From Jeongeupia sp. USM3 (lineage in GTDB: Bacteria > Pseudomonadota > Gammaproteobacteria > Burkholderiales > Chitinibacteraceae), in the NCBI RefSeq assembly GCF_001808185.1, contig NZ_CP017668.1, forward strand, positions 2,170,001 to 2,234,000: 64,000 nucleotides of DNA, given 5' to 3'. The first letter of the stretch is position 1. The number at the start of each line of letters is the position of its first letter. The notes beneath the pieces are model-generated. The model saw only the letters and a program-made list of their open reading frames with translations. It did no database searches and was not told the DNA's origin. This document shows positions 9,890-17,970 of this stretch, one piece after another. Made by a program: the position numbers and the translations under genes.

Positions 9890-11161
9890 ATGCCGCACGC
9901 ACCGTCGTACTACGCCGCCACCGCCCGTCCGCAGCCATTGCGGCCGGCACTGGCCGACCGGCTCGACGTCGACGTCTGCATCGTCGGCGCCGGCTACACC
10001 GGCCTCTCGGCCGGACTGCATCTGGCCGAGGCCGGCTTCAGCGTCGCCATCATCGAGGCCGAGCGGGTCGGCTGGGGCGCGTCCGGCCGCAACGGCGGCC
10101 AGATCGTCAACTCGTACTCGCGCGACATCGACGTGATCGAGGCACGCTACGGCACGGATACCGCACGCGCGCTCGGCGACATGGCGTTCGAGGGCGCGCG
10201 CATCATCCGCGAGCGTGTCGCGTCATACGCGATCGACTGCGATCTCAAGGCCGGCGGCGTGTTCGCGGCCATCACCGCAAGGCAGTTCGGCCATCTGCAA
10301 AGGCAGAAAGCGCTGTGGGAGCGCCATGGCTACACGCGGCTGCAGTTGCTCGACCGGGCCGAAACCCGCGGCATCGTCGCAAGCGACCGCTACCACGGCG
10401 CGCTGCTCGACCTCGGCGGCGGCCACATCCACCCGCTGAACCTCGCCCTCGGCGAAGCGGCCGCGTTCGAATCGCTCGGCGGGCGCATTTTCGAAGCCTC
10501 GCCGGCGATCCGGATCGAACGCAGCTTCCGGCCCGTGGTGCACACGCCGGGCGGTGCAGTCACGGCCAGCTTCGTCATCGTCGCCGGCAATGCCTACCTT
10601 GGCGCTCTGGTGCCCGAACTCGCGGCCAGGTCAATGCCCTGCGGCAGCCAGATCGTCGCAACCGAGCCGCTCGGCGCGCTCGCCGACACGCTGCTGCCGC
10701 ACGACTACTGCATCGAGGACTGCAACTACCTGCTCGATTACTACCGGCTCAGCGCCGACAAACGGCTGCTGTTCGGCGGCGGCGTCGTCTACGGCGCCCG
10801 CGACCCGGCCCGTGTCGAGGCGATCATCGTCCCCAGGCTGCTGAAGACCTTTCCGCAACTCGCCAATGTCCGGATCGACTACGCGTGGACCGGCAACTTC
10901 CTGCTCACGCTGTCACGCATGCCGCAGATGGGCCGGCTCGACCACAACATCTACTACTCGCAGGGCTGCAGCGGCCACGGCATCACCTTCACCCATCTGG
11001 CCGGGCGATTGCTCGCCGAGGTGCTGCAGGGGCAGGCCGAGCGCTTTGACGCCTTCGCCCGGCTGCCGCACCTGCCTTTCCCCGGCGGACGCCTGCTGCG
11101 GGTGCCGTTCACCGCGCTCGGCGGCTGGTACTACGACCTACGCGACCGGCTCGGCATCTAG
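9890..11161 (+). CDS. puuB: Gamma-glutamylputrescine oxidase-like FAD-dependent oxidoreductase
   Basis: A 423-residue DAO-type flavoprotein. The N-terminal dinucleotide-binding motif VGAGYTGLSAGLHLAE near residues 30-45 and the GWGASGRNGGQ motif near 60-70 are characteristic of PuuB/OrdL oxidases. The C-terminal YSQGCSGHGITFTHLAGRLLAE closes the FAD site. In the Puu pathway PuuB oxidises gamma-glutamylputrescine to the aldehyde, releasing hydrogen peroxide and ammonia. The start at 9890 follows GGAG by a few bases and lies 11 bases after gabD. The assignment to this substrate rests on gene context; related oxidases act on other amines. Confidence 0.87.
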   Translation: MPHAPSYYAATARPQPLRPALADRLDVDVCIVGAGYTGLSAGLHLAEAGFSVAIIEAERVGWGASGRNGGQIVNSYSRDIDVIEARYGTDTARALGDMAFEGARIIRERVASYAIDCDLKAGGVFAAITARQFGHLQRQKALWERHGYTRLQLLDRAETRGIVASDRYHGALLDLGGGHIHPLNLALGEAAAFESLGGRIFEASPAIRIERSFRPVVHTPGGAVTASFVIVAGNAYLGALVPELAARSMPCGSQIVATEPLGALADTLLPHDYCIEDCNYLLDYYRLSADKRLLFGGGVVYGARDPARVEAIIVPRLLKTFPQLANVRIDYAWTGNFLLTLSRMPQMGRLDHNIYYSQGCSGHGITFTHLAGRLLAEVLQGQAERFDAFARLPHLPFPGGRLLRVPFTALGGWYYDLRDRLGI

Positions 11162-11206
11162 GCGAGCAACGCGCCCACACGCAGGCGCATCGCACACCGC
11201 CCGTCA

Positions 11207-11974
11207 CTATTCGACCAGATCCTTGTAGGCGATCCAGGTCGCATGGCCGAGCAGCGGGAAGAGCACCACGAAGCCCAGCAGGAAAGTCGCGAAGCCGACC
11301 GCCGTCAGCAGCACGATCAGTGCCGCCCAGACGATCATCGCCGGCAGGTTCTCGGCAACGGCACGCAGACTGGTCATCATCGCCGTCACCGTATCGACCT
11401 CGCGGTCGGCCAGCATCGGGATCGACACCGCCGTCAGCGCAAACACGAGGCAGGCCAGCAGGAAGCCGCCGATCAGCCATGCGATCGTGAAGCCCGCGTA
11501 CTCGCCGATCAGGGACGAAAAGAAGGTGCTCAGCGTGACCGCCTCGCCGCCGTAGAACAGCGCGAACAGGATCGCCGACAGGCGCTCCCACGCGAGCGCG
11601 ATCATGAACAGCACGACGCCGAAATACGCGAGCTGGCTGACGTTCTTCATCAGGTCGCGGATCGACTGCACGAACGACGTCGTCCGGCCGTCCTCGCGCT
11701 CGCTGGTGAGCTCGTAAATCCCGGCGGCCCCCAGCGGCGCCAGCAGCAGAAAGCCGGTGATCGACGCCGTGAACAGGTGGGTGTTCTGCGACGCCAGCGA
11801 CAGCACGAGCCAGCCCAGCAGCGTGATCAACGCACCGTGCGCAAGACTGGGCGCCGGGTGCGCGGCCAGATCCTGCCAGCCGCGGGACAGCCACGAAAAT
11901 GCCCGCAACGCATTGACCTTGCGTGTCCGCGGCAGCGTGAAATGGTCGTCCAGACCGCTCAGATGCAGATCCAT
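11207..11974 (-). CDS. DUF2189 multi-pass membrane protein
   Basis: A 255-residue inner-membrane protein of unknown function that I place in the DUF2189 family from its N-terminal pattern (a short soluble lead, then LRAFSWLSRGWQDLAAHPAPSLAHG). About six hydrophobic segments follow between residues 45 and 250. ATG 11974 is chosen because AAGGAGGC lies just upstream; the frame extends further to 12037 without a ribosome-binding site. It lies alone on the minus strand between the puu cluster and the cox operon, divergent from coxB. Members of this family often neighbour cytochrome oxidase genes, but no function is shown. Confidence 0.75.
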   Translation of the reverse strand: MDLHLSGLDDHFTLPRTRKVNALRAFSWLSRGWQDLAAHPAPSLAHGALITLLGWLVLSLASQNTHLFTASITGFLLLAPLGAAGIYELTSEREDGRTTSFVQSIRDLMKNVSQLAYFGVVLFMIALAWERLSAILFALFYGGEAVTLSTFFSSLIGEYAGFTIAWLIGGFLLACLVFALTAVSIPMLADREVDTVTAMMTSLRAVAENLPAMIVWAALIVLLTAVGFATFLLGFVVLFPLLGHATWIAYKDLVE

Positions 11975-12196
11975 GATGGGCCTCCTTGCTGCGTTGTGCA
12001 GTCCTCCATCGGTATTTCTTGATGTAGTCGATAGCAAGCCGGCTACGGTAGCCCGACCGATGAATGGTCGGTGGTGGCCGATACCGGCGGCACGTCCTGC
12101 TTGTGCCGGCGTTTTTCTTTGCTACGTTGAAAGCAAACCGATACGCCGGCGAGCCCCTGGCTTGCAAACGGCGTGACACCCGCCACGGAGGTACCC

Positions 12197-13309
12197 ATGC
12201 GTGTATCACGCATACCGGCTGCGCCGGCCTGTCTGCTGCTGGCATGGCATACCGCTGCGGCGGACAGCCGCACCGGATTCCAGACACCGCAAACCCTCAT
12301 CGCCCAGGACATTTCCGACCTGCATACCTGGATCATGGTGATCATCATCGTGATCTTCATCGCGGTGTTCGGCGTGATGTTCTATGCGGTGTTCCGCCAC
12401 CGCAAATCGCTCGGCCACAAGGCCCGCCCCTTCCACGAGAACACCACCGTCGAAGTGCTCTGGACCGTGATCCCGGCGCTGATCCTCGCGGTGATGGCCT
12501 GGCCTGCGGCCAAGGTCGTGCTGGCGCAAAAGGACAGCCGCGGCGCCACGCTCACGGTCAAGGCCACCGGCTACCAGTGGTTTTGGGGCTACGACTACGT
12601 CGACTACGGCTTCGGCTACAAGAGCAAGCTGACAACGCCGCGCGGCCAGATCGACAACTACCGCGGCAATAGCGAGAAGGGCCAGCACTACCTGCTCGAA
12701 GTCGACGAACCGCTCGTGGTACCGGTCGGCCAGAAGGTGCGCATCCTCACCACCAGCAACGACGTGATCCACTCGTGGGCAATGCCGGCCTTCGGCGTCA
12801 AGCAGGACGCGATTCCCGGCTTCATCCGCGACACCTGGTTCAAGGCCGAGCGCGAAGGCACGTTCCGCGGCCAGTGCTCCGAACTTTGCGGCCAGGACCA
12901 CGGCTTCATGCCCATCGTCGTCAAGGTCGTCAGTGCGGCACAGTTCAAGGACTACGTGTCGCAGAAGCAGGCGGCCGCCAAGGCAATGGCCGACGATCCG
13001 AGCAAGGTCTGGACTCGCGACGACCTCGTCACCCGTGGTCAAAAGGTCTACGAGGCCAACTGCCAGTCCTGTCACCAGGCCAACGGCATGGGCAGCGGGG
13101 CTTTCCCGGCCATCGCCGGCTCCAGGGTCGCCAACGGGCCGATCGGTGGCCACGTCCATCTGGTGCTGACCGGCAAGAACGCGATGCCGTCGTGGGCCGC
13201 GCTCTCCGATACCGAAATCGCCGCCGTCATCACCTTCCAGCGCAATGCCTTCGGCAACAAGACCGGCGACATGCTGCAACCCAAGGACGTGAAGCTCGCC
13301 CGCAAGTAG
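12197..13309 (+). CDS. ctaC: Cytochrome c oxidase subunit II with fused cytochrome c domain
   Basis: A 370-residue caa3/aa3-type subunit II. It has an N-terminal signal-like segment, two transmembrane helices (about 43-65 and 88-108), and a periplasmic cupredoxin domain with the CuA ligands in CSELCGQDHGFM (Cys at about 227 and 231) and the upstream His in IHSWAMP. A C-terminal extension carries a class I cytochrome c motif CQSCH at about 289-293, with a later Met ligand region (AMPSWAALS). It accepts electrons from cytochrome c and passes them to heme a of subunit I. CACGGAGG precedes ATG 12197. First gene of a cox operon. Confidence 0.96.
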   Translation: MRVSRIPAAPACLLLAWHTAAADSRTGFQTPQTLIAQDISDLHTWIMVIIIVIFIAVFGVMFYAVFRHRKSLGHKARPFHENTTVEVLWTVIPALILAVMAWPAAKVVLAQKDSRGATLTVKATGYQWFWGYDYVDYGFGYKSKLTTPRGQIDNYRGNSEKGQHYLLEVDEPLVVPVGQKVRILTTSNDVIHSWAMPAFGVKQDAIPGFIRDTWFKAEREGTFRGQCSELCGQDHGFMPIVVKVVSAAQFKDYVSQKQAAAKAMADDPSKVWTRDDLVTRGQKVYEANCQSCHQANGMGSGAFPAIAGSRVANGPIGGHVHLVLTGKNAMPSWAALSDTEIAAVITFQRNAFGNKTGDMLQPKDVKLARK

Positions 13310-13320
13310 AAAGGCGCCGC

Positions 13321-14976
13321 ATGGAGAAAACAATGACCGCCTCGACCGAAACCCTGCACCTGCAGCACGCGGACCACCAAGCCCACGCGGAAGCCAGCGG
13401 CTGGCGGCGCTGGCTGTACGCGACCAACCACAAGGACATCGGCACGCTGTACCTGTGGTTCGCCTTTGCGATGTTCATGGTCGGCGGCACCATGGCGCTG
13501 GGCATCCGCGCCGAGCTGTTCCAGCCAGGCATGCAGTTCTGGCACCCGGAGTTCTTCAACCAGCTGACCACGCTGCACGGCATCATCATGGTGTTCGGCG
13601 CGATCATGCCGGCATTCACCGGTCTGGCGAACTGGATGCTGCCGCTGATGATCGGCGCGCCGGACATGGCGTTCGCGCGGATGAACAACTGGAGCTTCTG
13701 GCTGCTGCCACCGGCGGCGCTGCTGCTGCTGATCTCGCTGTTCGTCCCTGGCGGCGCCGCTGCCGGCGGCTGGACGCTCTACCCGCCGCTGTCGATCCAG
13801 GCCGGCATGGGCATGGATCTGGCGATCTTCGCCATCCACCTGCTCGGCCTGTCGTCGATCATGGGCTCGATCAACATCGTCACCACGGTGCTGAACATGC
13901 GCGCGCCGGGAATGACGATGCTGAAGATGCCGATGTTCGCGTGGACCTCGCTCGTCACCGCCTACCTGCTGATTGCCGTCGCACCGGTGCTCGCCGGTGC
14001 AGTGACGATGCTGCTGACCGACCGCCATTTCGGCACGCATTTCTTCAAGGCAGCCGGCGGCGGCGACCCGGTGCTGTTCCAGCATATCTTCTGGTTCTTC
14101 GGCCACCCCGAGGTCTACATCATGGCGCTGCCGGCATTCGGCATCGTCAGCCAGATCCTGCCGACCTTCGCGCGCAAGCCGCTGTTCGGCTATGTATCGA
14201 TGGTCTACGCGGTCGGTTCGATCGCGATCCTGTCCTTCATGGTCTGGGCGCACCACATGTTCGCGGTCGGCATGCCGGCGACGGCACAGCTGTTCTTCAT
14301 GTTCATGACCATGCTGATCGCGGTGCCGACCGGCGTGAAGGTGTTCAACTGGATCGCGACGATGTGGGAAGGCGAAATGAGCTTCGAGACGCCGATGCTG
14401 TTCGCGATCGGTTTTGTCTGTCTGTTTACCGTCGGCGGCTTCTCCGGCCTCGTGCTATCGATCGCGCCGATCGACACCCAGATGACCGACACCTACTACG
14501 TCGTCGCCCATTTCCACTATGTGCTCGTCGCCGGCGCGCTGTTCAGCCTGTTCGGCGCCACCTACTACTGGCTGCCGAAATGGACCGGCTACATGTACAG
14601 CGAAAGGCTCGGCAAGCTGCATTTCTGGTGGTCGATGGTCTGGTTCAACGTCACCTTCTTCCCGATGCACTTCCTCGGCCTGGCCGGCATGCCGCGGCGG
14701 ATTCCCGACTATCCGCTGCAGTTCACCGATTTCAACGGCATCGCCAGCGTCGGCGCCTTCTGTTTCGGCCTCGGCCAGTTGCTGTTCCTCTACAACGTGA
14801 TCCATACCATCCGTGGCGGCGTCGGCCGCGCACCGGCCCGGCCATGGGAAGGCGGCCACACGCTCGAATGGGACGTCGCTTCGCCTGCGCCGCACCACAC
14901 CTGGGCAACGCCGCCCGACGAAGCGCTGGTGAAAAAGGGCCTGCGCGCGCAGTCGCTGGAGCACGACCATGAATAG
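13321..14976 (+). CDS. ctaD: Cytochrome c oxidase subunit I
   Basis: About 550 residues with twelve predicted membrane helices, the catalytic heme-copper subunit. Diagnostic stretches are TTLHGIIMVFGAIMPAF, WFFGHPEVYIMALP (CuB His and the cross-linked Tyr), MVWAHHMFAVGM, and the heme-ligand HFHYVL. The E in GHPEVYI marks an A-type oxidase with D- and K-channel features. Two in-frame starts are possible: ATG 13321 (AAAGG six bases upstream) and ATG 13333 (GGAG six bases upstream). The stop overlaps the next, very small gene. Confidence 0.97.
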   Translation: MEKTMTASTETLHLQHADHQAHAEASGWRRWLYATNHKDIGTLYLWFAFAMFMVGGTMALGIRAELFQPGMQFWHPEFFNQLTTLHGIIMVFGAIMPAFTGLANWMLPLMIGAPDMAFARMNNWSFWLLPPAALLLLISLFVPGGAAAGGWTLYPPLSIQAGMGMDLAIFAIHLLGLSSIMGSINIVTTVLNMRAPGMTMLKMPMFAWTSLVTAYLLIAVAPVLAGAVTMLLTDRHFGTHFFKAAGGGDPVLFQHIFWFFGHPEVYIMALPAFGIVSQILPTFARKPLFGYVSMVYAVGSIAILSFMVWAHHMFAVGMPATAQLFFMFMTMLIAVPTGVKVFNWIATMWEGEMSFETPMLFAIGFVCLFTVGGFSGLVLSIAPIDTQMTDTYYVVAHFHYVLVAGALFSLFGATYYWLPKWTGYMYSERLGKLHFWWSMVWFNVTFFPMHFLGLAGMPRRIPDYPLQFTDFNGIASVGAFCFGLGQLLFLYNVIHTIRGGVGRAPARPWEGGHTLEWDVASPAPHHTWATPPDEALVKKGLRAQSLEHDHE

Positions 14977-15070
14977 GAACACCCGCACCGCACTGCTGCT
15001 CGCGCTGATCGCACTCGGCTTCTTTCTCGCCGTCATCGCCCGGCAATTCCTGCACGGGGTAGCGGGATGA
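14969..15070 (+). CDS. Cytochrome oxidase small assembly protein-like peptide (33 aa)
   Basis: ATG 14969 overlaps the end of ctaD by 8 bases and the frame closes at TGA 15068-15070, which overlaps the start of ctaG by 4 bases. The 33-residue product is a basic start (MNRNTRT) followed by one hydrophobic helix of about 20 residues and a short polar tail. A single-helix protein of this size and position, between ctaD and ctaG, is annotated in betaproteobacteria as cytochrome oxidase small assembly protein. The tight overlaps on both sides argue that it is translated. It is too short for most gene finders. Confidence 0.75.
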   Translation: MNRNTRTALLLALIALGFFLAVIARQFLHGVAG

Positions 15071-15567
15071 CAACCGCCGCGCAGGGCAACCGTCGCATCG
15101 CCATCCGGCTCGGCCTGGCCGCCGCGGCAATGTTCGGCTTCGGCTACGCCATGGTCCCGTTCTACGACACGCTGTGCCGTGCGCTCGGGCTCGACCGCGC
15201 CCGCCCGGAATTCGCAACTGCGACGGCCACCGCGCTCAGGCTGGAGTTCGACACCAACGTCGCCGCCGGCCTGCCGGTCGAAATCGAAGCGATCGACCGC
15301 GTCGTCGCGGCCAAGCCCGGCGGCCTCATCAAGGCGCGCTTCCGCATTTCCAACACCGGTGACGCGCCGCTGACGATACGCGCGATTCCGAGCTTTGCGC
15401 CTGTGCGCGCAGCCGGGCTGCTGCAGAAGCTCGAATGCTTCTGTTTCGATGCGCTCAAGCTCGCCGCACGCGAAACCCGTGACGTCACCGTTGTGCTGCT
15501 GGTCGCGAAGGAACTGCCCGACGAGCTCGGTGCCGCCACGCTGTCCTACACCCTGCAGCCGACATGA
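15067..15567 (+). CDS. ctaG: Cytochrome c oxidase assembly protein CtaG (Cox11 family)
   Basis: A 166-residue copper chaperone for the CuB site of subunit I. It has one N-terminal membrane anchor (about 14-34, ending in GYAMVPFYDTLCRALG, a typical Cox11 junction) and a periplasmic immunoglobulin-like domain. The copper-binding CFCF is present in LECFCFDALKL near residue 125. It overlaps the small upstream peptide gene and DUF2970 downstream by 4 bases each. It is somewhat shorter than most Cox11 (about 180-200 residues) at the C-terminus. Confidence 0.94.
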   Translation: MTTAAQGNRRIAIRLGLAAAAMFGFGYAMVPFYDTLCRALGLDRARPEFATATATALRLEFDTNVAAGLPVEIEAIDRVVAAKPGGLIKARFRISNTGDAPLTIRAIPSFAPVRAAGLLQKLECFCFDALKLAARETRDVTVVLLVAKELPDELGAATLSYTLQPT

Positions 15568-15749
15568 AGGCGGCGATCAAGGCGGTGCTGGCCGGCTTCT
15601 TCGGTGTCCGCGGACGCAAGGGCGCCGAATCGGCCAGGCTCAAGCCGGGTACGGTCATTGCCGCCGCACTGATCGTCGCGCTGGTGCTGATCCTGATGAT
15701 CCTGCTACTGGTCCGCGTGCTGGTGGCAGCCCAAGGAGGTGGAGAATGA
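15564..15749 (+). CDS. DUF2970 single-helix membrane protein
   Basis: A 61-residue protein with a basic N-terminal part (MKAAIKAVLAGFFGVRGRKG) and one hydrophobic helix at about 32-53. This fits the DUF2970 family, regularly found between ctaG and ctaE in betaproteobacterial cox operons. Both ends overlap neighbours by ATGA, so it is translated as part of the operon. Its role in oxidase biogenesis is not established. Confidence 0.82.
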   Translation: MKAAIKAVLAGFFGVRGRKGAESARLKPGTVIAAALIVALVLILMILLLVRVLVAAQGGGE

Positions 15750-16615
15750 ATGTCGAAAACGGCGTGCACGACGCACACTATTTCGTACCGGCACCGTCCC
15801 GCTGGCCCATCGTCGGCTCGCTGGCGCTGTTCCTGATGGCACTCGGCGCCGCGTTCTGGATCAACAGGGTGCCCGGCGGCAACTGGGCGCTGCTCGCCGG
15901 CACGCTGGTACTCGTCTGGATGCTGTTCGGCTGGTTCGGCGACGTGATCCGCGAATCGCAGGCCCACGTCTACGGCATGCAGGTCGACCATTCGTTCCGC
16001 TGGGGAATGAGCTGGTTCATCTTTTCCGAAGTGATGTTCTTCGCCGTGTTCTTCGGTGCGCTGTTCTATGCCCGGGTGATCTCGGTTCCCGAGCTCGGTC
16101 ATTTTTCCAGCACGCACGAGCTGCTGTGGCCGGGCTTTGCCGCCGACTGGCCTGCGGCGACCGCGCCGAAACTCGCGGCGCCCTATCAGCCGATGGCCGC
16201 GGTCGGCATTCCGGCACTGAACACCGCCATCCTGCTGACTTCGGGTGTCACCCTGACCTGGGCGCACTGGGGCATGGTCGAAGGACAGCGCGGCCACCTC
16301 AAGATCGGCCTGGGCATCACCGTGCTGCTCGGCGTGATCTTTCTCGGCTTCCAGGCTTACGAGTATCACCACGCGTGGGAAGACATGGGGCTGACGCTCG
16401 CATCGGGCGCGTACGGTGCAACCTTCTACATGCTGACCGGCTTCCACGGCATGCACGTGCTCGTCGGCACGATCATGCTGGCAGCGATGCTGGTCCGCGT
16501 ACTGCGCGGCCACTTCAGCGTCCGCCACCATTTCGGTTTCGAAGCCGCCGCGTGGTACTGGCACTTCGTCGACGTGGTCTGGCTGCTGCTGTTCGTCTTC
16601 GTCTACTGGCTCTAG
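15746..16615 (+). CDS. ctaE: Cytochrome c oxidase subunit III
   Basis: A 289-residue membrane protein with seven hydrophobic helices. Signature elements are WPIVGSLALF near the N-terminus, SEVMFFAVFFGALFYAR, the conserved Glu in FQAYEYHHA, and TGFHGMHVLVGTIML, all typical of CoxC. The final HFVDVVWLLLFVFVYWL is the classic C-terminal helix. A strong AAGGAGGTGGAG precedes ATG 15746, and the start overlaps the DUF2970 stop. Its TAG stop shares the palindrome CTAG with the stop of the antisense DUF2909 gene. Confidence 0.96.
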   Translation: MNVENGVHDAHYFVPAPSRWPIVGSLALFLMALGAAFWINRVPGGNWALLAGTLVLVWMLFGWFGDVIRESQAHVYGMQVDHSFRWGMSWFIFSEVMFFAVFFGALFYARVISVPELGHFSSTHELLWPGFAADWPAATAPKLAAPYQPMAAVGIPALNTAILLTSGVTLTWAHWGMVEGQRGHLKIGLGITVLLGVIFLGFQAYEYHHAWEDMGLTLASGAYGATFYMLTGFHGMHVLVGTIMLAAMLVRVLRGHFSVRHHFGFEAAAWYWHFVDVVWLLLFVFVYWL

Positions 16616-16809
16616 CCCCCGTTCGGCCGCCACCAGCCAAGGTAGTAGCCGATCAGCAGCAGCACGAACAGCCCGACCGACAGCGCCACCCGCCACGTCA
16701 GCGAGCGCACCAGTTTCGGCGAACCGGCCGGGCCGCGAACGAGCTGGAGCATGGCCCGCCCGAGCACCAGCAGGATGACGAGCAACAACACGATGGCAAC
16801 GAGTTTCAT
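16612..16809 (-). CDS. DUF2909 twin-transmembrane protein, antisense inside the cox operon
   Basis: A 65-residue protein with two hydrophobic helices (about 3-23 and 40-60) separated by a short basic loop, ending in GYYLGWWRPNGG. This is the pattern of DUF2909, found next to cox genes in betaproteobacteria. The gene runs against the operon and fills the exact gap between ctaE and the SURF1 gene. Its stop shares CTAG with the ctaE stop, and its start shares CATG with the likely SURF1 start. Function unknown. Confidence 0.8.
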   Translation of the reverse strand: MKLVAIVLLLVILLVLGRAMLQLVRGPAGSPKLVRSLTWRVALSVGLFVLLLIGYYLGWWRPNGG

Positions 16810-17479
16810 GAACGCCCCTGCACCTGTCACGTTACAGCCTGACGTTAGCACACGGCGGCCGGCGCTGGCCGGCCTTGCCGCACTGGTGTTGCTGACGCTG
16901 GTACTCGGCGCCTGGCAGTGCCGGCGCGGGCTGGACAAGCTGGATCGGGCCGAAGCGGCCGAACGGGCGCAGGCGGTCAAGATCTGGCGAGGCGGCTCAC
17001 TGCCGGTCGAGGGCGCACGGTTTCGGCCCGACGGACAGTGGCTGCCGAGCCTGGGCTTCAGCGTCGCACCGCGGCCACGGCAGGGCCGGCCCGGCGCCGA
17101 GATCGTCACCCCGTTCCGGCTGCGCGACGGCCGCCTGCTGCTGGTCAACCGCGGCTGGCTCGCCGACGGCCACCCGCCTGCCGCCGTGCCGACGGCGGCA
17201 CCCATGGTCGAAATGGCGGCGTGGCCGCGCTTCATCACGCTCGGGCCGACGCCGCCGGAAGGCAGCCGGTTCCAGCACGTCGATGCCGGCGCGTTCGCCA
17301 GCTGGGCACATACGCCGAAGCCGGCCGGCTATGCCTATGCACTCGAATCTGCGCTGGCTATCGACATCCCGCGCCCCTTCCTCAATGCCGAGCGTCATTT
17401 CGCCTATATGGCGAGCTGGTGGGGCATGACGCTGGCCGGTGCAATCCTGTGGTGGCGCTTTCGCAAGGGGGCACGATGA
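16808..17479 (+). CDS. SURF1-family cytochrome oxidase assembly protein
   Basis: About 223 residues with the Surf1/Shy1 layout: an N-terminal membrane helix (about 18-36, followed by GAWQCRRGLDKLDRAE), a periplasmic domain, and a C-terminal helix ending in WWRFRKG. The conserved LLVNRGWLADG and the NAERHFAYMASWWGMTLAGAILWW region are family marks. It helps insert heme a into subunit I. The start is uncertain: the frame is open from 16751 and has ATG at 16793, but ATG 16808 gives the usual N-terminus. The stop overlaps the next gene by ATGA. Confidence 0.88.
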   Translation: MNAPAPVTLQPDVSTRRPALAGLAALVLLTLVLGAWQCRRGLDKLDRAEAAERAQAVKIWRGGSLPVEGARFRPDGQWLPSLGFSVAPRPRQGRPGAEIVTPFRLRDGRLLLVNRGWLADGHPPAAVPTAAPMVEMAAWPRFITLGPTPPEGSRFQHVDAGAFASWAHTPKPAGYAYALESALAIDIPRPFLNAERHFAYMASWWGMTLAGAILWWRFRKGAR

Positions 17480-17970
17480 AGCATCGAAACAAGGGCCGAG
17501 GCGTCCTGATCGCGCTGTTCACCATGGCGGCACTGCCCGTTGTCTCGGCCCAGCTCGCCTACGATCACTGGCGGCCAGCCGGCGGGCAGAGCTTCGGCGA
17601 GCTGATCGCCAGACCCGCCGCAGCCAAGGCCGCACAATGGCGGCTCGCCGCGGTCGGTGCCGACGGCTGTGGCGAGCGCACGCAGCTGCTGCTGTTCTCG
17701 GCCGGCCAGCTGCAAAAAGCACAGGGCGAGGCCGCGAGGCGTCTGACCCCGGCAACCACCGCGCCCTGCCCGTCGGCCACCGTGCTGACCGCCCACCCGC
17801 AGCTCGCTGCACCGGGGCTGTACCTGATCGATCCCAACGGCAATGCCGTCGTCCGCTACCGGCCCGAACAGCTCGCCGACGATGCCGGGCGCAGACGGGC
17901 GCTGCAGGAAATCGGCAAGCTGCTCAAGCAGAACCGCGGGCTCGGGGAGGCGAGGTCATGGCAAGGCTGA
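17476..17970 (+). CDS. Membrane-anchored protein of the cox operon, function unknown
   Basis: A 164-residue protein with an N-terminal helix (about 10-27) followed by a soluble, presumably periplasmic domain. A small anchored protein at this place, between SURF1 and ctaA, recurs in betaproteobacteria. A region with LYLIDPNGNAVVRYRPEQ resembles the end of thioredoxin/SCO-like folds, but no CxxxC copper motif is present, so it cannot act as a canonical SCO. It overlaps SURF1 and ctaA at its ends, indicating co-translation. Confidence 0.72.
   Translation: MKHRNKGRGVLIALFTMAALPVVSAQLAYDHWRPAGGQSFGELIARPAAAKAAQWRLAAVGADGCGERTQLLLFSAGQLQKAQGEAARRLTPATTAPCPSATVLTAHPQLAAPGLYLIDPNGNAVVRYRPEQLADDAGRRRALQEIGKLLKQNRGLGEARSWQG

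Noticed and set aside
12090..12120. Terminator or riboswitch in the leader of ctaC
   Set aside because: A hairpin with a short T-run can be drawn, but the loop is long and the stem broken; nothing specific supports it.
17476..17970. SCO1/SenC copper chaperone
   Set aside because: Position and an anchored thioredoxin-like impression suggested it, but the CxxxC copper motif and the conserved His are absent.
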